Assembly (NCBI GenBank): GCA_020310875.1
Contig: CM035423.1
Location: 140,700,723 to 140,764,722 of the forward strand
DNA length: 64,000 bases
From: Ceratopteris richardii
Taxonomy: Eukaryota; Streptophyta; Polypodiopsida; Polypodiales; Pteridaceae
Reading direction: 5' to 3'
Positions 43,559-54,130 of this stretch are shown in pieces. Both the position numbers and the translations under genes were made by a program. The notes under the pieces are model-generated. The model saw only the letters and a list, made by a program, of their open reading frames with translations. It was not told where the DNA came from and ran no database searches. How positions within the stretch are numbered: the stretch's first letter is position 1; every line of letters begins with the position of its first letter.

Positions 43559-44846
43559 TTATCGCCTTAACTTATTTTGTGGAATATGCTCTCTAGCCTC
43601 TTCTTGTGCTTCTTCTCTAACCTTGAGCTCTTCTTCTTTTCTCTTCTTAGCAGTGTTGAGTCTCATTAGCATATCCTCTATAAGAGGTTCTTGATATAGC
43701 TTCACTCGGCATCCACTAATATAGCTTGGCAAGATGTCACCTTCTAGAGTGGCCAATTGAATAGGACCACTAGTGGAAATTCTATTAATGATCATGGGTC
43801 CATATCCTCTTTTTTCCAATTTACAAGCATGTTTCTTTAGGGTATAAACCAAAACTAGATCTCCCTCTTTTGATCCTTTATCCTTGATGTGTGCATCAAA
43901 GTATGCCTTTTGTCTTGTCATTGCAGCATAGATGCCTACTGCTGTAGCCTCGTTTCACCTAACCGTTCTAGATCAGAGATCCTAGAGGACAACTCGTCTC
44001 CATTCCACTTGTGCTCTTGTGGTACTTTTAAATCTGGGATTCAGAAACCTAATGGTAACAAAACATTCTATTCAAAAACCATCTAAAATGGGGTGGCATT
44101 GAGTACCGTTTTGTAGGCAACTCGATAAGCCCAAACAATGTGGTGAAACTGTTTGTCCCAATTAGAGTGTTTATTGCTTACAAGTTTTGTTAATACATTG
44201 CAAAGGATCTTATTTGTGCTCTCAGCTTGTCCATTAGATTGTGGATTATAGGGGGCAGACTTCTTATGTATCACCAAGAATTCTTGGAGAAGATTTTCAA
44301 TGACTTCGTTCAAGAAGTATGTACCTCTATCACTTACCAACTCTATTGGTACTCCATATCTCGTGAACACGTTCTCAAGTAAGAACTTTGCTGTTGTTTG
44401 AGCATCATTCTTCGTTGTGGCTTTGACTTCTACCCACTTGGTAAGATAATCTCTGGCTCCACTAGGGGGTCTCTCCTGACATATTGCACAATTCTTAATC
44501 CATTTATGTATTTCTTTGTCCATTCGAGGCCAATACACTCCTAAACGTTTTAGCTTTTGCCATGTTCATTGTTTAGAATAATGAATTCCTAGCAATCCTT
44601 CATGGCTTGCTGCAACCAACTACTATGTTCATCATCCTCGACACAACAAGCCAATACACCCTCTATATCTTGGTTGTAGATACTTCTTTCCAATATGTGA
44701 TATTTTTGTGATTTTATAGTTTCTTCTTTGTTTACTTTCACATTCTTATTTGCGGGTCCGAAGGTCAGGACTGGTACCAACTTATTTGCCCATTTAGGAA
44801 CAACCTCTAAATTGAACAGATAATCATCAGGTAGTTCATCAGACAC
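43559..44846 (-). pseudogene. Gypsy-N integrase
   Basis: 44589-44846 is the RNase H-integrase linker (LFNLEVVPKWANKLVPV). 44083-44538 has the end of the zinc domain (WIKNCAICQERPPSGARDYL), then TKWVEVKATTKNDAQTTAKF, SDRGTYF (second Asp) and GQAESTNK (Glu). The stretch with the first catalytic Asp is deleted between CQE and DYLTKW. 43559-43921 is the C-terminal domain (KAYFDAHIKDKGSKEGDLVL). Confidence 0.85.
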
Positions 44847-45300
44847 TCCTTGCGGTGATTCTCTTGAAGTGATGCGAGAAAGGTGTCTGCCCTGAGGTGG
44901 GTCCTACCTTTCCTAACAACCACTTCAAAGCTGTATTCCATTAGTACGAGAAACCATCTTTCTAAGCGTCCTATATTGCAAGGTTTATTGACCAAATATA
45001 ATAAAGCTTGATGATCGGTGAAAAACTTGAACTTATTGGCCAATAGGTAGGGTCTAAACTTCTTCACGGCATATACCATGCCTAAACCTTCTCTCTCAAT
45101 TGTTGTATATTTTTGTTCAGTCGTGTTTAGCTGTCTGCTAGCATATGGTATAGCTAGGTCTAGGTTTCCCTCACCTGTGGGTTGTGACAACACACATCCT
45201 ATTACATACTTGAATGCATCCACGTGGACATTGAATGTTTTATTCCAATTAGGAGTGGTCAGTATTGGTGTTGTGCACAAATGTCTCTTCAGCTCATTGA
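44807..45300 (-). pseudogene. Gypsy-N RNase H
   Basis: HVDAFKYVIGCVLSQPTGEG (Asp), TTIEREGLGMVYAVKKFRPY (Glu) and FFTDHQALLYLVNK (Asp) keep the catalytic set. Ends in a frameshift. Confidence 0.85.
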
Positions 45301-46290
45301 AGGAGTTTTTTCATTCTTCATTCCACTCAAAATTTGTCAACAAACCATAAAGAGGTTTAGCGATGCTTGCATACATGTGGATAAACCTACGATAATATCC
45401 ACAATGGCCCATAAATGATTGTACCTATTTAACATTCCTTGGCCTTGGCAACTCTGCTATGGCTCTTACTTTGTCCTCATCTGTAGATATTCCGTTCTTA
45501 GAAACAATATGACCTAAGATTTTACCTTGTGGTACCATGAACACACACTTCTCTAGGTTTAGACAAACGTGATAGTCTCTACACTTGTTGAAGATTTGTC
45601 TAAGCTCAGGGATGTGGTATCTCCTTACTTGGGAATGATCACATAAATCATCCACATATATTTTTAAGCTCTTTTGCAAGAAATCTTTGAAGACATGAGA
45701 AGTTGAAATGTTGCAGGTGCATTGGTGAGCCCAAATGTCATTACACAAAATGCAAAGATTCCCCAGTCTGTGGCGAAAGCCGTTTTGTGTTGATCTTGTG
45801 GGGCAATGGCTACTTGGTTGTAACTTGAAAATCCATCAAAGAAGCTATCAACTTCCTTGCCTGCAACACCCTCCAATAAATGTTCAATGATTGGACGTGG
45901 ATAACTATCTCGTAGCGGCATTAAATTTTTTAAGGTTAATACACACTCGCAACTTTCCATTCTTCTTTGGTACTACTACAATGGGGGACACCCATTCATT
46001 ATGCTCAATCTCATAGATAAATCCAGCTTCAATCAACCTATCGATTTCTTCTTTTATCTTTGCAGCATAAGTGTCATTATATGTGTAGGGCTTCTGTTTG
46101 GTATGCTTATCATCAGCTATCATAGGAATCGTATGAGAACACATTTTTGGATCTACTCCCTTCAAGTCTCTATAGAGCCACACAAACACGTCCCTATATT
46201 CCCTTAATAAAGCTACAAGCTCTGTTTCTTCTTCTACACTTAGGTCGTCTCCTATATATGTACATCGCTCTTTGTTCTCTTCCATCGTGA
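45301..46290 (-). pseudogene. Gypsy-N reverse transcriptase
   Basis: CTYIGDDLSVEEE, then LIEAGFIYEIEHNEWVSPIV, VVPKKNGKLRVCINLKKF, DGFSSYNQVAIAPQDQHKTA, TFGLTNAPATFQ, and KIYVDDLCDHS with YVDD intact near 45645. Three overlapping frames show frameshifts near 45700 and 45930. Relatedness is to the Athila/Tat-type branch (SPIVVVPKKNGKLRVC, APATFQ). Confidence 0.88.
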
Positions 46291-47060
46291 CTACGATTTT
46301 TTTGGTCTTTTCTTATTGTCATACACTTCTCCTATAATGGCCTCTCTCTTAAGCATTCGTACCAAAATTTTGCAATCCTCAACTTCATATTTCTTGAAGT
46401 TTTCTGGTACTTCAAACAATGATTCCTCCTATTCTTGTTTCACTACTTTTCTTTTCTTTTTCTTTTGACCTTCTTCACTTCCATCCTTTGAATTTACCAT
46501 TTTGATGCTTGCGAGAGGTTCTTCTTCTTTTTGGGTAAACACTCCTACATCTTCTAGATAGTGCTTCTCTGAATTAAAGCAACTATCCATCACAATGGAC
46601 TCTAGATCATCATCGTTCTCTTCTTCTTCTATGAAGTCACTAGGGTCGCATTCTTCTAGCAAGGGCTGACACATGAGCACTGAAATATCATAACCCTCCT
46701 CATCACAATGAGGTTTCCACTGCTCTTCATTGACAGCAATGTCCATGGTGGCTAAGATTTCTGCCCAACCGTGAGGCTCAAATTCCTCATCTAGAAAGAT
46801 CATCGGTGTGTAAGCTGGGTCACTAACTGGCCTTTCTCCTTAAGAGGTTCATTCTTCTCTCGCTTTTAGGCATTTTTCCTCTTCCTCTACAACCTTGCAC
46901 ATCCACAAATGAGTATCTTCATGCATCCATGATGGTTTAGGTGAACTTTCAGAATGCACAGAGTTAGAATCTTCTTTCGCTTTTTGGATAGGATTCCACT
47001 GTAAGGGTGGTACATCTCTGAAGGTATAATCCTTTAGATTGACCCTTGAGCCATCATTGG
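46291..47060 (-). pseudogene. Gypsy-N protease-RT linker
   Basis: YTFRDVPPLQWNPIQKA, then FLDEEFEPHGWAEILATMDI and an acidic region. Same as Gypsy-A at 57196-57838. The gag knuckle piece (47034-47291) runs straight into it, so the protease and gag-PR linker have been deleted. Confidence 0.75.
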
Positions 47061-47545
47061 ACATACATTATTCATGTGGTCTCCTCCACAAGCATAACAC
47101 CACTTCAATGAGCTGACCCTTGGTATTTGTCTATTTTGAACTCCTAGCTTCTTGGCCACTTTCTCAGCTATCTCCTCTATCTCGTTGGTGGTTCTGGAAG
47201 TATGAGTAGTAGAACTATCAAAATCCTTATAGATTTTGGAAAATTCTAACTCCTCACCCAAGTTGTCTTCTATGTCAATGCACATCCACACATACTCTTC
47301 TATGGATCAAGGCTCTTTCAAGTACACATATGATCTTAACTTGGCACTTAGTAAGCCTTCTAAAAACAAGGCCACTTGTTTGGCCGGGGTGGGTAACTCT
47401 GGAATAGGGCATCTTTCTAAGTATTGTGTGAAGTCGCACTATTTGTGGGGATATCTACTTGAAGTTATGGATGAAGGATGATGTGTTATGCTTGATACTA
47501 CTTTTGGAAAATTCTACAATGAATGCTTCTCGCAGTTGGCCTATA
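47061..47545 (-). pseudogene. Gypsy-N gag capsid remnant and zinc knuckle
   Basis: Knuckle CYACGGDHMNNVC (CX2CX3HX4C). Upstream, EFSKSSIKHNTSSFIHNF matches the capsid of Gypsy-A and Gypsy-B. The start of the capsid is deleted or unreadable. Confidence 0.75.
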
Positions 47546-47554
47546 TCGTGGTAG

Positions 47555-48403
47555 TTACGAAGTTCTTTCCCTCTGGGTTTCATGAGCCTTGGATGATCCT
47601 ACTCCTTGGAGGCCATGGGAAACATTGGATCTAGGAGGAGAAATGAATTCACCCTGCCACGTGTAGGCATGCCTATCATGCTCGGATACCAAGAACATTC
47701 TCTCCGATGTATTATCTAGATAGACAACTTTACCTGGTGTCTCAGGGTCTTTGAATTTGTAGATGGTAATTACTAGGTTAGGTTGATCTAGCTTGAATCT
47801 CTGAAAGGCTTCCTCCATTTCTCTATCCAACAATAGTTTGATATTTTTATTGTCTTGAGGAATCCAGTCTAGAGTGATCACCCTGGTCAAGACTGATTTG
47901 CCATGGGGTCTCTTGGGTTCTCGTCCTTGGTCTCCTTGCTCGAGGTCTCCTATCTCATTCTCAGGAATGATATTTCCAAACTCATCCGTCCTATTTGGTA
48001 AGCTGGTAACCACATACATGGTTCCTTTCTTATCAATATAAGAACCATCTTCAAAAGTGAACACTAGGTGTTCAAGTACAAAGGGTTGATTCGGATTTTT
48101 GAGTTGGATAACTGATTGCCTCAGACCATCCTCATAGATGCGTGCACCTAATTGGTTGGTCCTGATATACTCCAATTGTGTCTTATAGGGACCTTTTGGT
48201 GTTTGTAAATAGGCAGTTCATGAGGTACGTGTGGGTCTCTCCATGCTAAAAGACATTTCTGAGTCACTTGTTTCTGAACTTAGTGTGTAGGGATAACCAC
48301 TTAGTTGTTGTGCCCAAGACCTAGCTGTATGGTTCTCACTAGCCTCACATGATCTAATGCTTTGCCTATCCTTGCGTAAGTGTCTACTAGATATTAGGTT
48401 CAT
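47555..48403 (-). pseudogene. Gypsy-N gag N-terminal region
   Basis: MNLISSRHLRKDR start (48403), then TNQLGARIYEDGLRQSVIQL, FEDGSYIDKKGTMYVV, DWIPQDNK and VVYLDNTSERMFLVSE. Same domain as 53317-54059 and 10179-11000 with about one third identity by eye. Stop and frameshift near 48200. Confidence 0.78.
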
Positions 48404-48619
48404 AAGCTTTGTCTTCTACTTCCAATTTTCCCTTTGTATTGCTGAAAATCCTTTGGAGTCCCCTTGGTTTCCTAGTCCCGCCTGAGGGTCAACTTCAAAC
48501 GAGCTTTCCAACAAACCCAAAATCACTACAAACGGATTTCGTATGAGAAAGTTATGTCAGTTCAGGGTTTTGGTTGTTAAAACAGGGAAACAAGACCTCT
48601 CTAGGATTGCTTCAGAACA
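48404..48619 (-). other. Gypsy-N leader between the repeat array and gag
   Basis: Short unique stretch without a conserved frame. Confidence 0.4.
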
Positions 48620-49345
48620 GGTGATACATGATACTTAGGAAGTATCAGTGATACTTGGGAGCAGACAATACATGATACTTGCCTTGCCACAATACACAAT
48701 ATCTGAACTAAACGATACATGATATACAAGAGACACGATACGATACTTGGTTTCGGACGATACATGATACTTGATGAGTATCGGGGCGATACACAATACT
48801 AGGGGTAGGTGATACACGATACTTGTGCTTCTATGATACAGGATACTTGTGCTTCTGTGATACACGATACTGACCTTTTTGGTGATACATGATACTTGGT
48901 AAGGATCACGATACAGGACCAGACGATACACGATACACGATACACGATACACGATACTTGGGGGAGTGATGATACACGATACTTGGTAAGTATCATGATA
49001 CACAATTTGGTGATACACGATACCGGTGCAGTATCGTGATACACGATATGGCTCTTCATGATACACGATACTTAGTGGGCAATGATACATGATACACGAT
49101 ACTTGAGGTTGGCGATACTTGGACTTCACGATACATGATACTTGAGCTACTACGATACACGATACCGACCTTCATGGTACACGATACTTGGGAAGTATCG
49201 TGATACACACTTACGTGATACACGATACGTGATACTCGACCCGATGATACATGATACATGTGAGGTATCGCGATACACTGGGAGACGATACACGATACGC
49301 GACAAGTATCGTGATACACGAGAGTTATAGTATCGTGATATGTGA
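48620..49345 (-). repeat. Gypsy-N leader repeat array
   Basis: Core on the plus strand TGATACACGATACTTG, with variable spacers, mostly 22-26 bp from core to core. It also contains inverted partners (AAGTATCGTGATACAC), so several neighbours could form hairpins. Differs in sequence from the array of Gypsy-A and Gypsy-B but shares the ATACGATAC-like theme. Frames on the minus strand (VSCI, VYHV repeats) reflect the repeat and not a gene. Confidence 0.88.
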
Positions 49346-49806
49346 ACTCAATCGGACATGATACTTAGAGTTTTTGAAGTCCAAATTCAAAAATTTTTGC
49401 AAATATGTGTACCTTATGTCCTCCTTGTCACTCCTATGTGCTTGTAGATGCAAAATCTATCTTCAAACCTGAGATCCCACACTCATGATACTTGGCACAT
49501 GTCATGTCATGTTTGGGACTGGTCACTCAATTTCTGGGATCTTGAGGTGTATTTCTTCAGTGTTTCAGCTCTGCGCCCCCTCTAGGCTTCTTGCTCACAG
49601 CCACCAATGGAAAACAAGGTGTAAATGTGAAGAATATACTATAAAAACACAATTTTGCTCTTAAGATGAAGGTGGGAGAAGACGGTGATGATGATGATGA
49701 TGAAGGTGAAGGAAAACTCAGAAATTGAACAGAAAATGATGATTTTTTTACCTTCCAACATTTCTACTCTACATCTTACCGTCACACGCTTGTCCTCCAA
49801 GCTCTC
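49346..49806 (-). other. Gypsy-N leader, PBS-proximal
   Basis: Unique DNA with a GATGATGATG simple run near 49690. No gene. Confidence 0.5.
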
Positions 49807-49824
49807 TCCCTGACAATGGCACCA
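49807..49824 (-). other. tRNA-Asp primer binding site of Gypsy-N, decayed
   Basis: On the minus strand TGGTGCCATTGTCAGGGA. It differs from TGGCGCCGTTGCCGGGGA at four positions, all C-to-T or G-to-A, three at CpG and one at a CCG context, as expected from deamination of methylated cytosine. Confidence 0.8.
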
Positions 49825-49831
49825 AATTTGG

Positions 49832-50454
49832 TGTCACTCTAGCACAATGGAAAGTACCAATGTGAGGAGATACACCTCATAAATGTCAATCTGTGGAGAC
49901 ATGAGGACTCGTATGAAGACCGAGCAAGTGAAGGCATAAGTGCGTGAGTGAAAGCACACAACCATGCACACACATACACACACATGTACAAGGTAAGCGC
50001 AAAGAGTGGAACAATGGAAGATCTTTAATTACAAAAGAAATCTATTAGAAGAGCTCAAATCTCTAACAGTTAGCTAACCCCAAGAATGAGCCCTCTAGCT
50101 CTTTTTATAGTTTTTTGAGTAGTTTTGGCCCTATGCAGACCTAGTGTCCAGCCTAGTTAAAAATTAGGTTCCAGGGCTTATTTGGGGGCTCAAACAGAGT
50201 CTAAAAATTTGAAAACTGGTAGGATGATACTTCTAATACTCCTCAAGGTCAAGGACTTGTCTTGAACAAAATGGAGCTGCAAAAATGGAAAATGGTATTT
50301 ACAATGGTTTTTAGTGATAAAAATCACTATTTTTATAGGGATTTCTTCTGAAAATCTTACATGTGCTTCTTGGGGCTCCCTACATGCTCCTTCCTCTTGT
50401 GTATCCACTTCCTTGATGCACTTCCATGCTTGTGCTTGATCTTGAGTGTCAACA
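49832..50454 (-). repeat. 5' LTR-A of Gypsy-N
   Basis: 623 bp, on the minus strand TGTTGACACTC...GAGTGACA, followed by 7 bases and the PBS. Many differences from the 3' LTR, so an old insertion. Confidence 0.93.
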
Positions 50455-50825
50455 GAAGGCAAGTCACATAAAGACTGGGTACCATTTTTCATAATAGCAT
50501 CATATTCTGATTGCATAGCAGCCATCCAAGTTTTAGAATTTTGTGCTTCATCAAATGAAACATGCTCATTCTCATCACAAAGACTAGAGGCAGCCATAGC
50601 ATAGCAATCTAATGCAAAAGAAGCACTCTCAGAGTCTAAAGAGTACGATACGATAGAGATGCATCTAATTTGCTATTAGGCAAAGTCTACACTAGCCATT
50701 TTGGCATAATTTTTTCTTCCTCAATATTAGCTCTCTCATCAATAAGTGCATCATGTAAATCTACATAAAAAATGGAACGATATGCATCATCACATAAAAC
50801 CTGTAAAGGCTGAGAAGTTGCCTCA
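50455..50825 (-). pseudogene. Copia-D reverse transcriptase, N-terminal part
   Basis: EHVSFDEAQNSKTW, MQSEYDAIMKNGTQ and the start of the next block up to the Gypsy-N insertion. Upstream (50600-50825) a linker with stops. Cut at 50826 by LTR-B of Gypsy-A, so Gypsy-A is also inserted in Copia-D. Confidence 0.8.
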
Positions 50826-51714
50826 TGTTGAAGAGTAAAGAGGCACAAAAGAGGAACCCCCAAAATTTTTCAAAATTAATGAGCATATTTTTCTTCTTCA
50901 AAGCCTTAGGAAATTCCCTCAAGCTATGTAAATGCACTAGAGGAGTCCTCTAGATGCATAATCCCAAATCATTATAATGTAATTCTTGTAAAATAGTAGG
51001 AAAATAGAGGTTAGCCAATAAAGTGCCGGTCACTTGTGTGAAAGGACCATTTTTAAGGCACATGTATATAAGTCATTTGGGGACTCTTTGTAAAGACTTT
51101 TTGTCATTGTGAAGAAGGAGAGCTCCTAAATTTCGAATTTGCTTCTTGCTTGCAGATTTTCATATTCTCCATGATCTTCCATGTGTGTGTAATGCTTGGA
51201 ATGTGTGTGTAAGACTGTTGTCCACCCCTCCCCACTGCTTTTGAGCTACTGTAGTGTGTGTGTGAGCAAGCACGAGTGGTGGAGTGAGTGTGTATGTTTC
51301 TTGCCATTCACTATTTTGTTCATAACTTGAAGTATAGTTGTCAGAATCGAATGAAACCATGCCTCCAATAGATGTGTCTCATCGAGAGCTTCGAAAGGAA
51401 CCCACTATTGGCCATATTCGGAGTTCGGAGCTAGGAGATATCCTCGATTTAGTGAAAACTACTGTAAGTGGTGTCGCGGCAGGCATTTTTAGTAGTTGAG
51501 TGAGATTGAGAGGTAGATTAGTCTTTTCTCATGCATGTTAGCTGAACCACTTCTCTTACCATCACGTGTGCACATGTCCTCATATGCTTGGTTAGGTCGG
51601 TTCGTCGGATTGATAAATAAGAGTGTGTCAATTCCCCACTATACACACTTGTGTGGCAAATGAGATTTAGTCTCTTTGGCACAAGTCCCTAAGACTTCTT
51701 GACTTAGGTACACA
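50826..51714 (+). repeat. 5' LTR-B of Gypsy-A
   Basis: 889 bp, TGTTGAAGAG...GGTACACA, TATA-like TGTATATAAG near 51063. Matches 24824-25704 throughout. Confidence 0.9.
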
Positions 51715-51720
51715 CATTTT

Positions 51721-51738
51721 TGGCGTCGTTGCCGGGGA
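51721..51738 (+). other. tRNA-Asp primer binding site of Gypsy-A
   Basis: TGGCGTCGTTGCCGGGGA, one mismatch to the complement of the tRNA-Asp(GUC) 3' end. Confidence 0.88.
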
Positions 51739-52399
51739 ACACACTCGACCAAGGTGCCTTCATGATGGTTATAGTTCTAGAGTGATGAAATCGTACTTGT
51801 AGGAGTGAATTCGTTCAGTGGCAAGTAGTCAAACACTTCAGCACTTGTTGCTTCACATCCTGGAGGTGTGTGTAATGAGTTTTTAGCTTTAGGATTAGAA
51901 GAGAGGGAGAGAAGAAAGAGTTAGGGTTAGGTTAGGAAGAGATTTGGAGGAGAACTAAGTGGAAAAGTACCAAGAAAATCCCAAAAAAATTGCCAAATTA
52001 GTCTAGTTAGGCTTCAGTCACCAAAAAGTATAAAAACTAAAAGTTTGAAGTTCATTTGACACTTGCTTCAGTCTGGTATCATCTGAGCGTAGCGACTGGT
52101 ATCGCTGATTTGGTATCATGCAAGCAGAGCCCTCACACTTACCCAGTGACCTCAAGGATTGAGCATAGCAACCTAGAGGTAAGCTACAATCAAACATTAA
52201 TCTCAAAAATTTTGAAAATCTGCATTTGCACGTTATTAAAGTCCCGATCGGTATCGCGGGGTGGGACAGAGTGTTTTGAGGACCTCTTTTTGTGAAATAG
52301 GGGTGTAGGAGTGAAGAAGGGTGAGAGAAGAGCAAGGGGGTGAAATTTTTTTTTAATTTGTTTGTGTTTTGGCTTGAGTATCACGATCGGTTGAGTTTT
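51739..52399 (+). other. Gypsy-A leader, PBS-proximal
   Basis: Unique leader matching 16241-16884 of Gypsy-B. No gene. 'gttagggttagg' here is too short to be telomere repeat. Confidence 0.6.
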
Positions 52400-53220
52400 G
52401 GGTATCCCGATACCAAAAATTCCCTTGTATCGTGATACTCGCCGAAGTATCGTATCGTCGATTACCAGCCTTGATATCGCGATACCACTTTTGGTATCGT
52501 ATCGCCTGGTTGGTATCGCGATCACACTTTACCAAGTGGTATTGTATCATGGTCCACTTTTGGTATCGTATCGTCCAAAAAGTGGTATCATATCGCCTGC
52601 CTACATGGTATCGTATCGTGCAGTTTCCAGTATTGTATCGTCCAAATCTTAGTATCGTATCGCACACGAAGTTGTATCATATTGTGACATAGTCTGGTAT
52701 CGTATCATCAGAATTCTAGGTATCCTACCGCCTAGTGCATAGGCGTCGTATCGTCTATTGCTTAAGTATCGTATCGTGCAGTTTTCTTGTATCGTATCGT
52801 GAACTTCCCAGGTATCGTATCGTGAGCCTACGTGGTATCGTGAAATGCAGTTTTGAGTATCGTATCGTGCATAACAACAATATCGTATCCTCTAGCCGGG
52901 TGGTATCGTATTGCCTGTCGCCATAGTATCGTATCGCTTAGAGAAGTGGTATCATATCGTCTAGTCCTCTAGTATTGTATCGTGGAGTTTCCAAGTATCG
53001 TATCGTGCACAAAGTGGTATCGTATCGTGAATTAGTCTGATATCGTATCGTCCAGATTTGAGGTATCGTATCATCTGAGATTCAAGTATCGTATCATGCT
53101 CAATAGCGCTATCATATCGTCTGTCCGAGTGGTATCGTATCGTTTGTTGCTATAGTATCGTATCGCCTAGAGACGTGGTATCGTATCTTCTGACGAGCAG
53201 TATCGCCTAAGGTGGTATTG
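52400..53220 (+). repeat. Gypsy-A leader repeat array
   Basis: About 30 imperfect copies of GTATCGTATCG, each followed by a different spacer, at about 22-24 bp intervals; positions 52562, 52583, 52607, 52630, 52652 and 52673 illustrate the rhythm. The first part (52400-52520) also has inverted cores. CpG in the core is widely kept while nearby CpGs are lost. Not coding: the spacing is not a fixed multiple of three. Confidence 0.9.
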
Positions 53221-53316
53221 CCCAGAACATTTGGAGCATTTTCAAGGGTAAATTTGAGGCATTTGAGGAACCACTTAGGGAGAGTTTTAGAGGTCTAGAG
53301 AGCCCCAGGAGGGTGA

Positions 53317-54130
53317 ATGAACTTGAGATCAGGAAGGGTTCTAAGTAGCCGAAGAAAGGTCGTATCATCCGTTGGAAGTACCGCTCAGGTCAGTCACCGA
53401 TCTATCTATTCAGATACCTCTAGTGACTCAGAGGGGGAGATACCCATGGCCTCGGAAGACATGCAGGGTTCTGCTCCCTGGAGAAACTTCATGACCACTG
53501 TAGAAGGAGAATACGGCACCTCCTTGCAGTATGTTTCCACTAATGCCCAGGAGATCCCCATCTACGTGGACGGTTTAAATAGATCTGTGGCTAGGTGACT
53601 TCCCTAGATGCAACACTTGTGCCTAGACCTACTGTCAAGTATGAAGGTGGAGCATACATGGACAAGTTGGGTCACATCTACATAGTGATTGAATATCCTG
53701 ATTTGATCAATGAGAGGGGAGAGTTAGTGGGACAAGAAAACTCAGGGAGACCGAACCCTGAGGAGTTAGTTACTACCCCTAGAGACAAGTCAATAGTATC
53801 TCGAGTCTTGAGAGGGGACTTAATACCTCAAGATGACTACTTATTGGAAGTCTATTTGATCCATGGATCAGACTTGTTACTTCAAACTGACTCACCGACT
53901 CAAGGAAGAGAAGAAAGTACGATGACATTTTACGAGCTAACGGAACTGGAAGACGAGTCTAGAGTAACATACCTAGACAAGAACCAAAGAAGGTATTGGT
54001 TGGTGGATGCCGTAGATAGATCTCGACTAAAGTATATGGGTTTGCCTGTATTCCCATAGAGAGAGCAGGAAACCACCTCTCAAAACCCCTTCGGAACACA
54101 AGAGGCAGAGCACACAACCTCGGGACAAAC
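53317..54130 (+). pseudogene. Gypsy-A gag N-terminal region
   Basis: MNLRSGRVLSSRRKV start at 53317. A small deletion at 53590 shifts the frame and the next ORF runs to 54059 (TVKYEGGAYMDKLGHIYIVI, DLIPQDDYLLEVYLIHGSDL, VTYLDKNQRRYWLVDAVDRS). Reference copy of the domain shared with Gypsy-B and Gypsy-N. Function unknown; position suggests a matrix-like role (inference). Confidence 0.82.

Larger units (their letters stand above)
39676..50454 (-). mobile_element. Gypsy-N, complete nested gypsy element
   Basis: 10.8 kb with two LTR-A copies (623 and 606 bp), PBS, polypurine tract and, on the minus strand, leader array, gag, RT, RNase H, integrase, retropepsin-like and Trp-Pro-Lys regions. Flanks are GAAGG/GAAGT (4 of 5 bases). 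Taking it out with one duplication makes Copia-D RT continuous and in frame, confirming the ends. Internally deleted (no canonical protease, part of gag and integrase missing) and full of stops. Confidence 0.93.

Noticed and set aside
52398..52926. ORFs with repeating VSYR-type peptides in leader arrays (also 11102-11504 and 48635-49330)
   Set aside because: They are translations of the short repeat in whatever frame stays open. Core spacing is not a fixed multiple of three and all frames give similar peptides.
52400..53220. CRISPR array (regular short repeats with unique spacers)
   Set aside because: Cores are only 11-13 bp and imperfect, spacers 9-13 bp, the context is a plant retrotransposon leader, and no cas genes exist.
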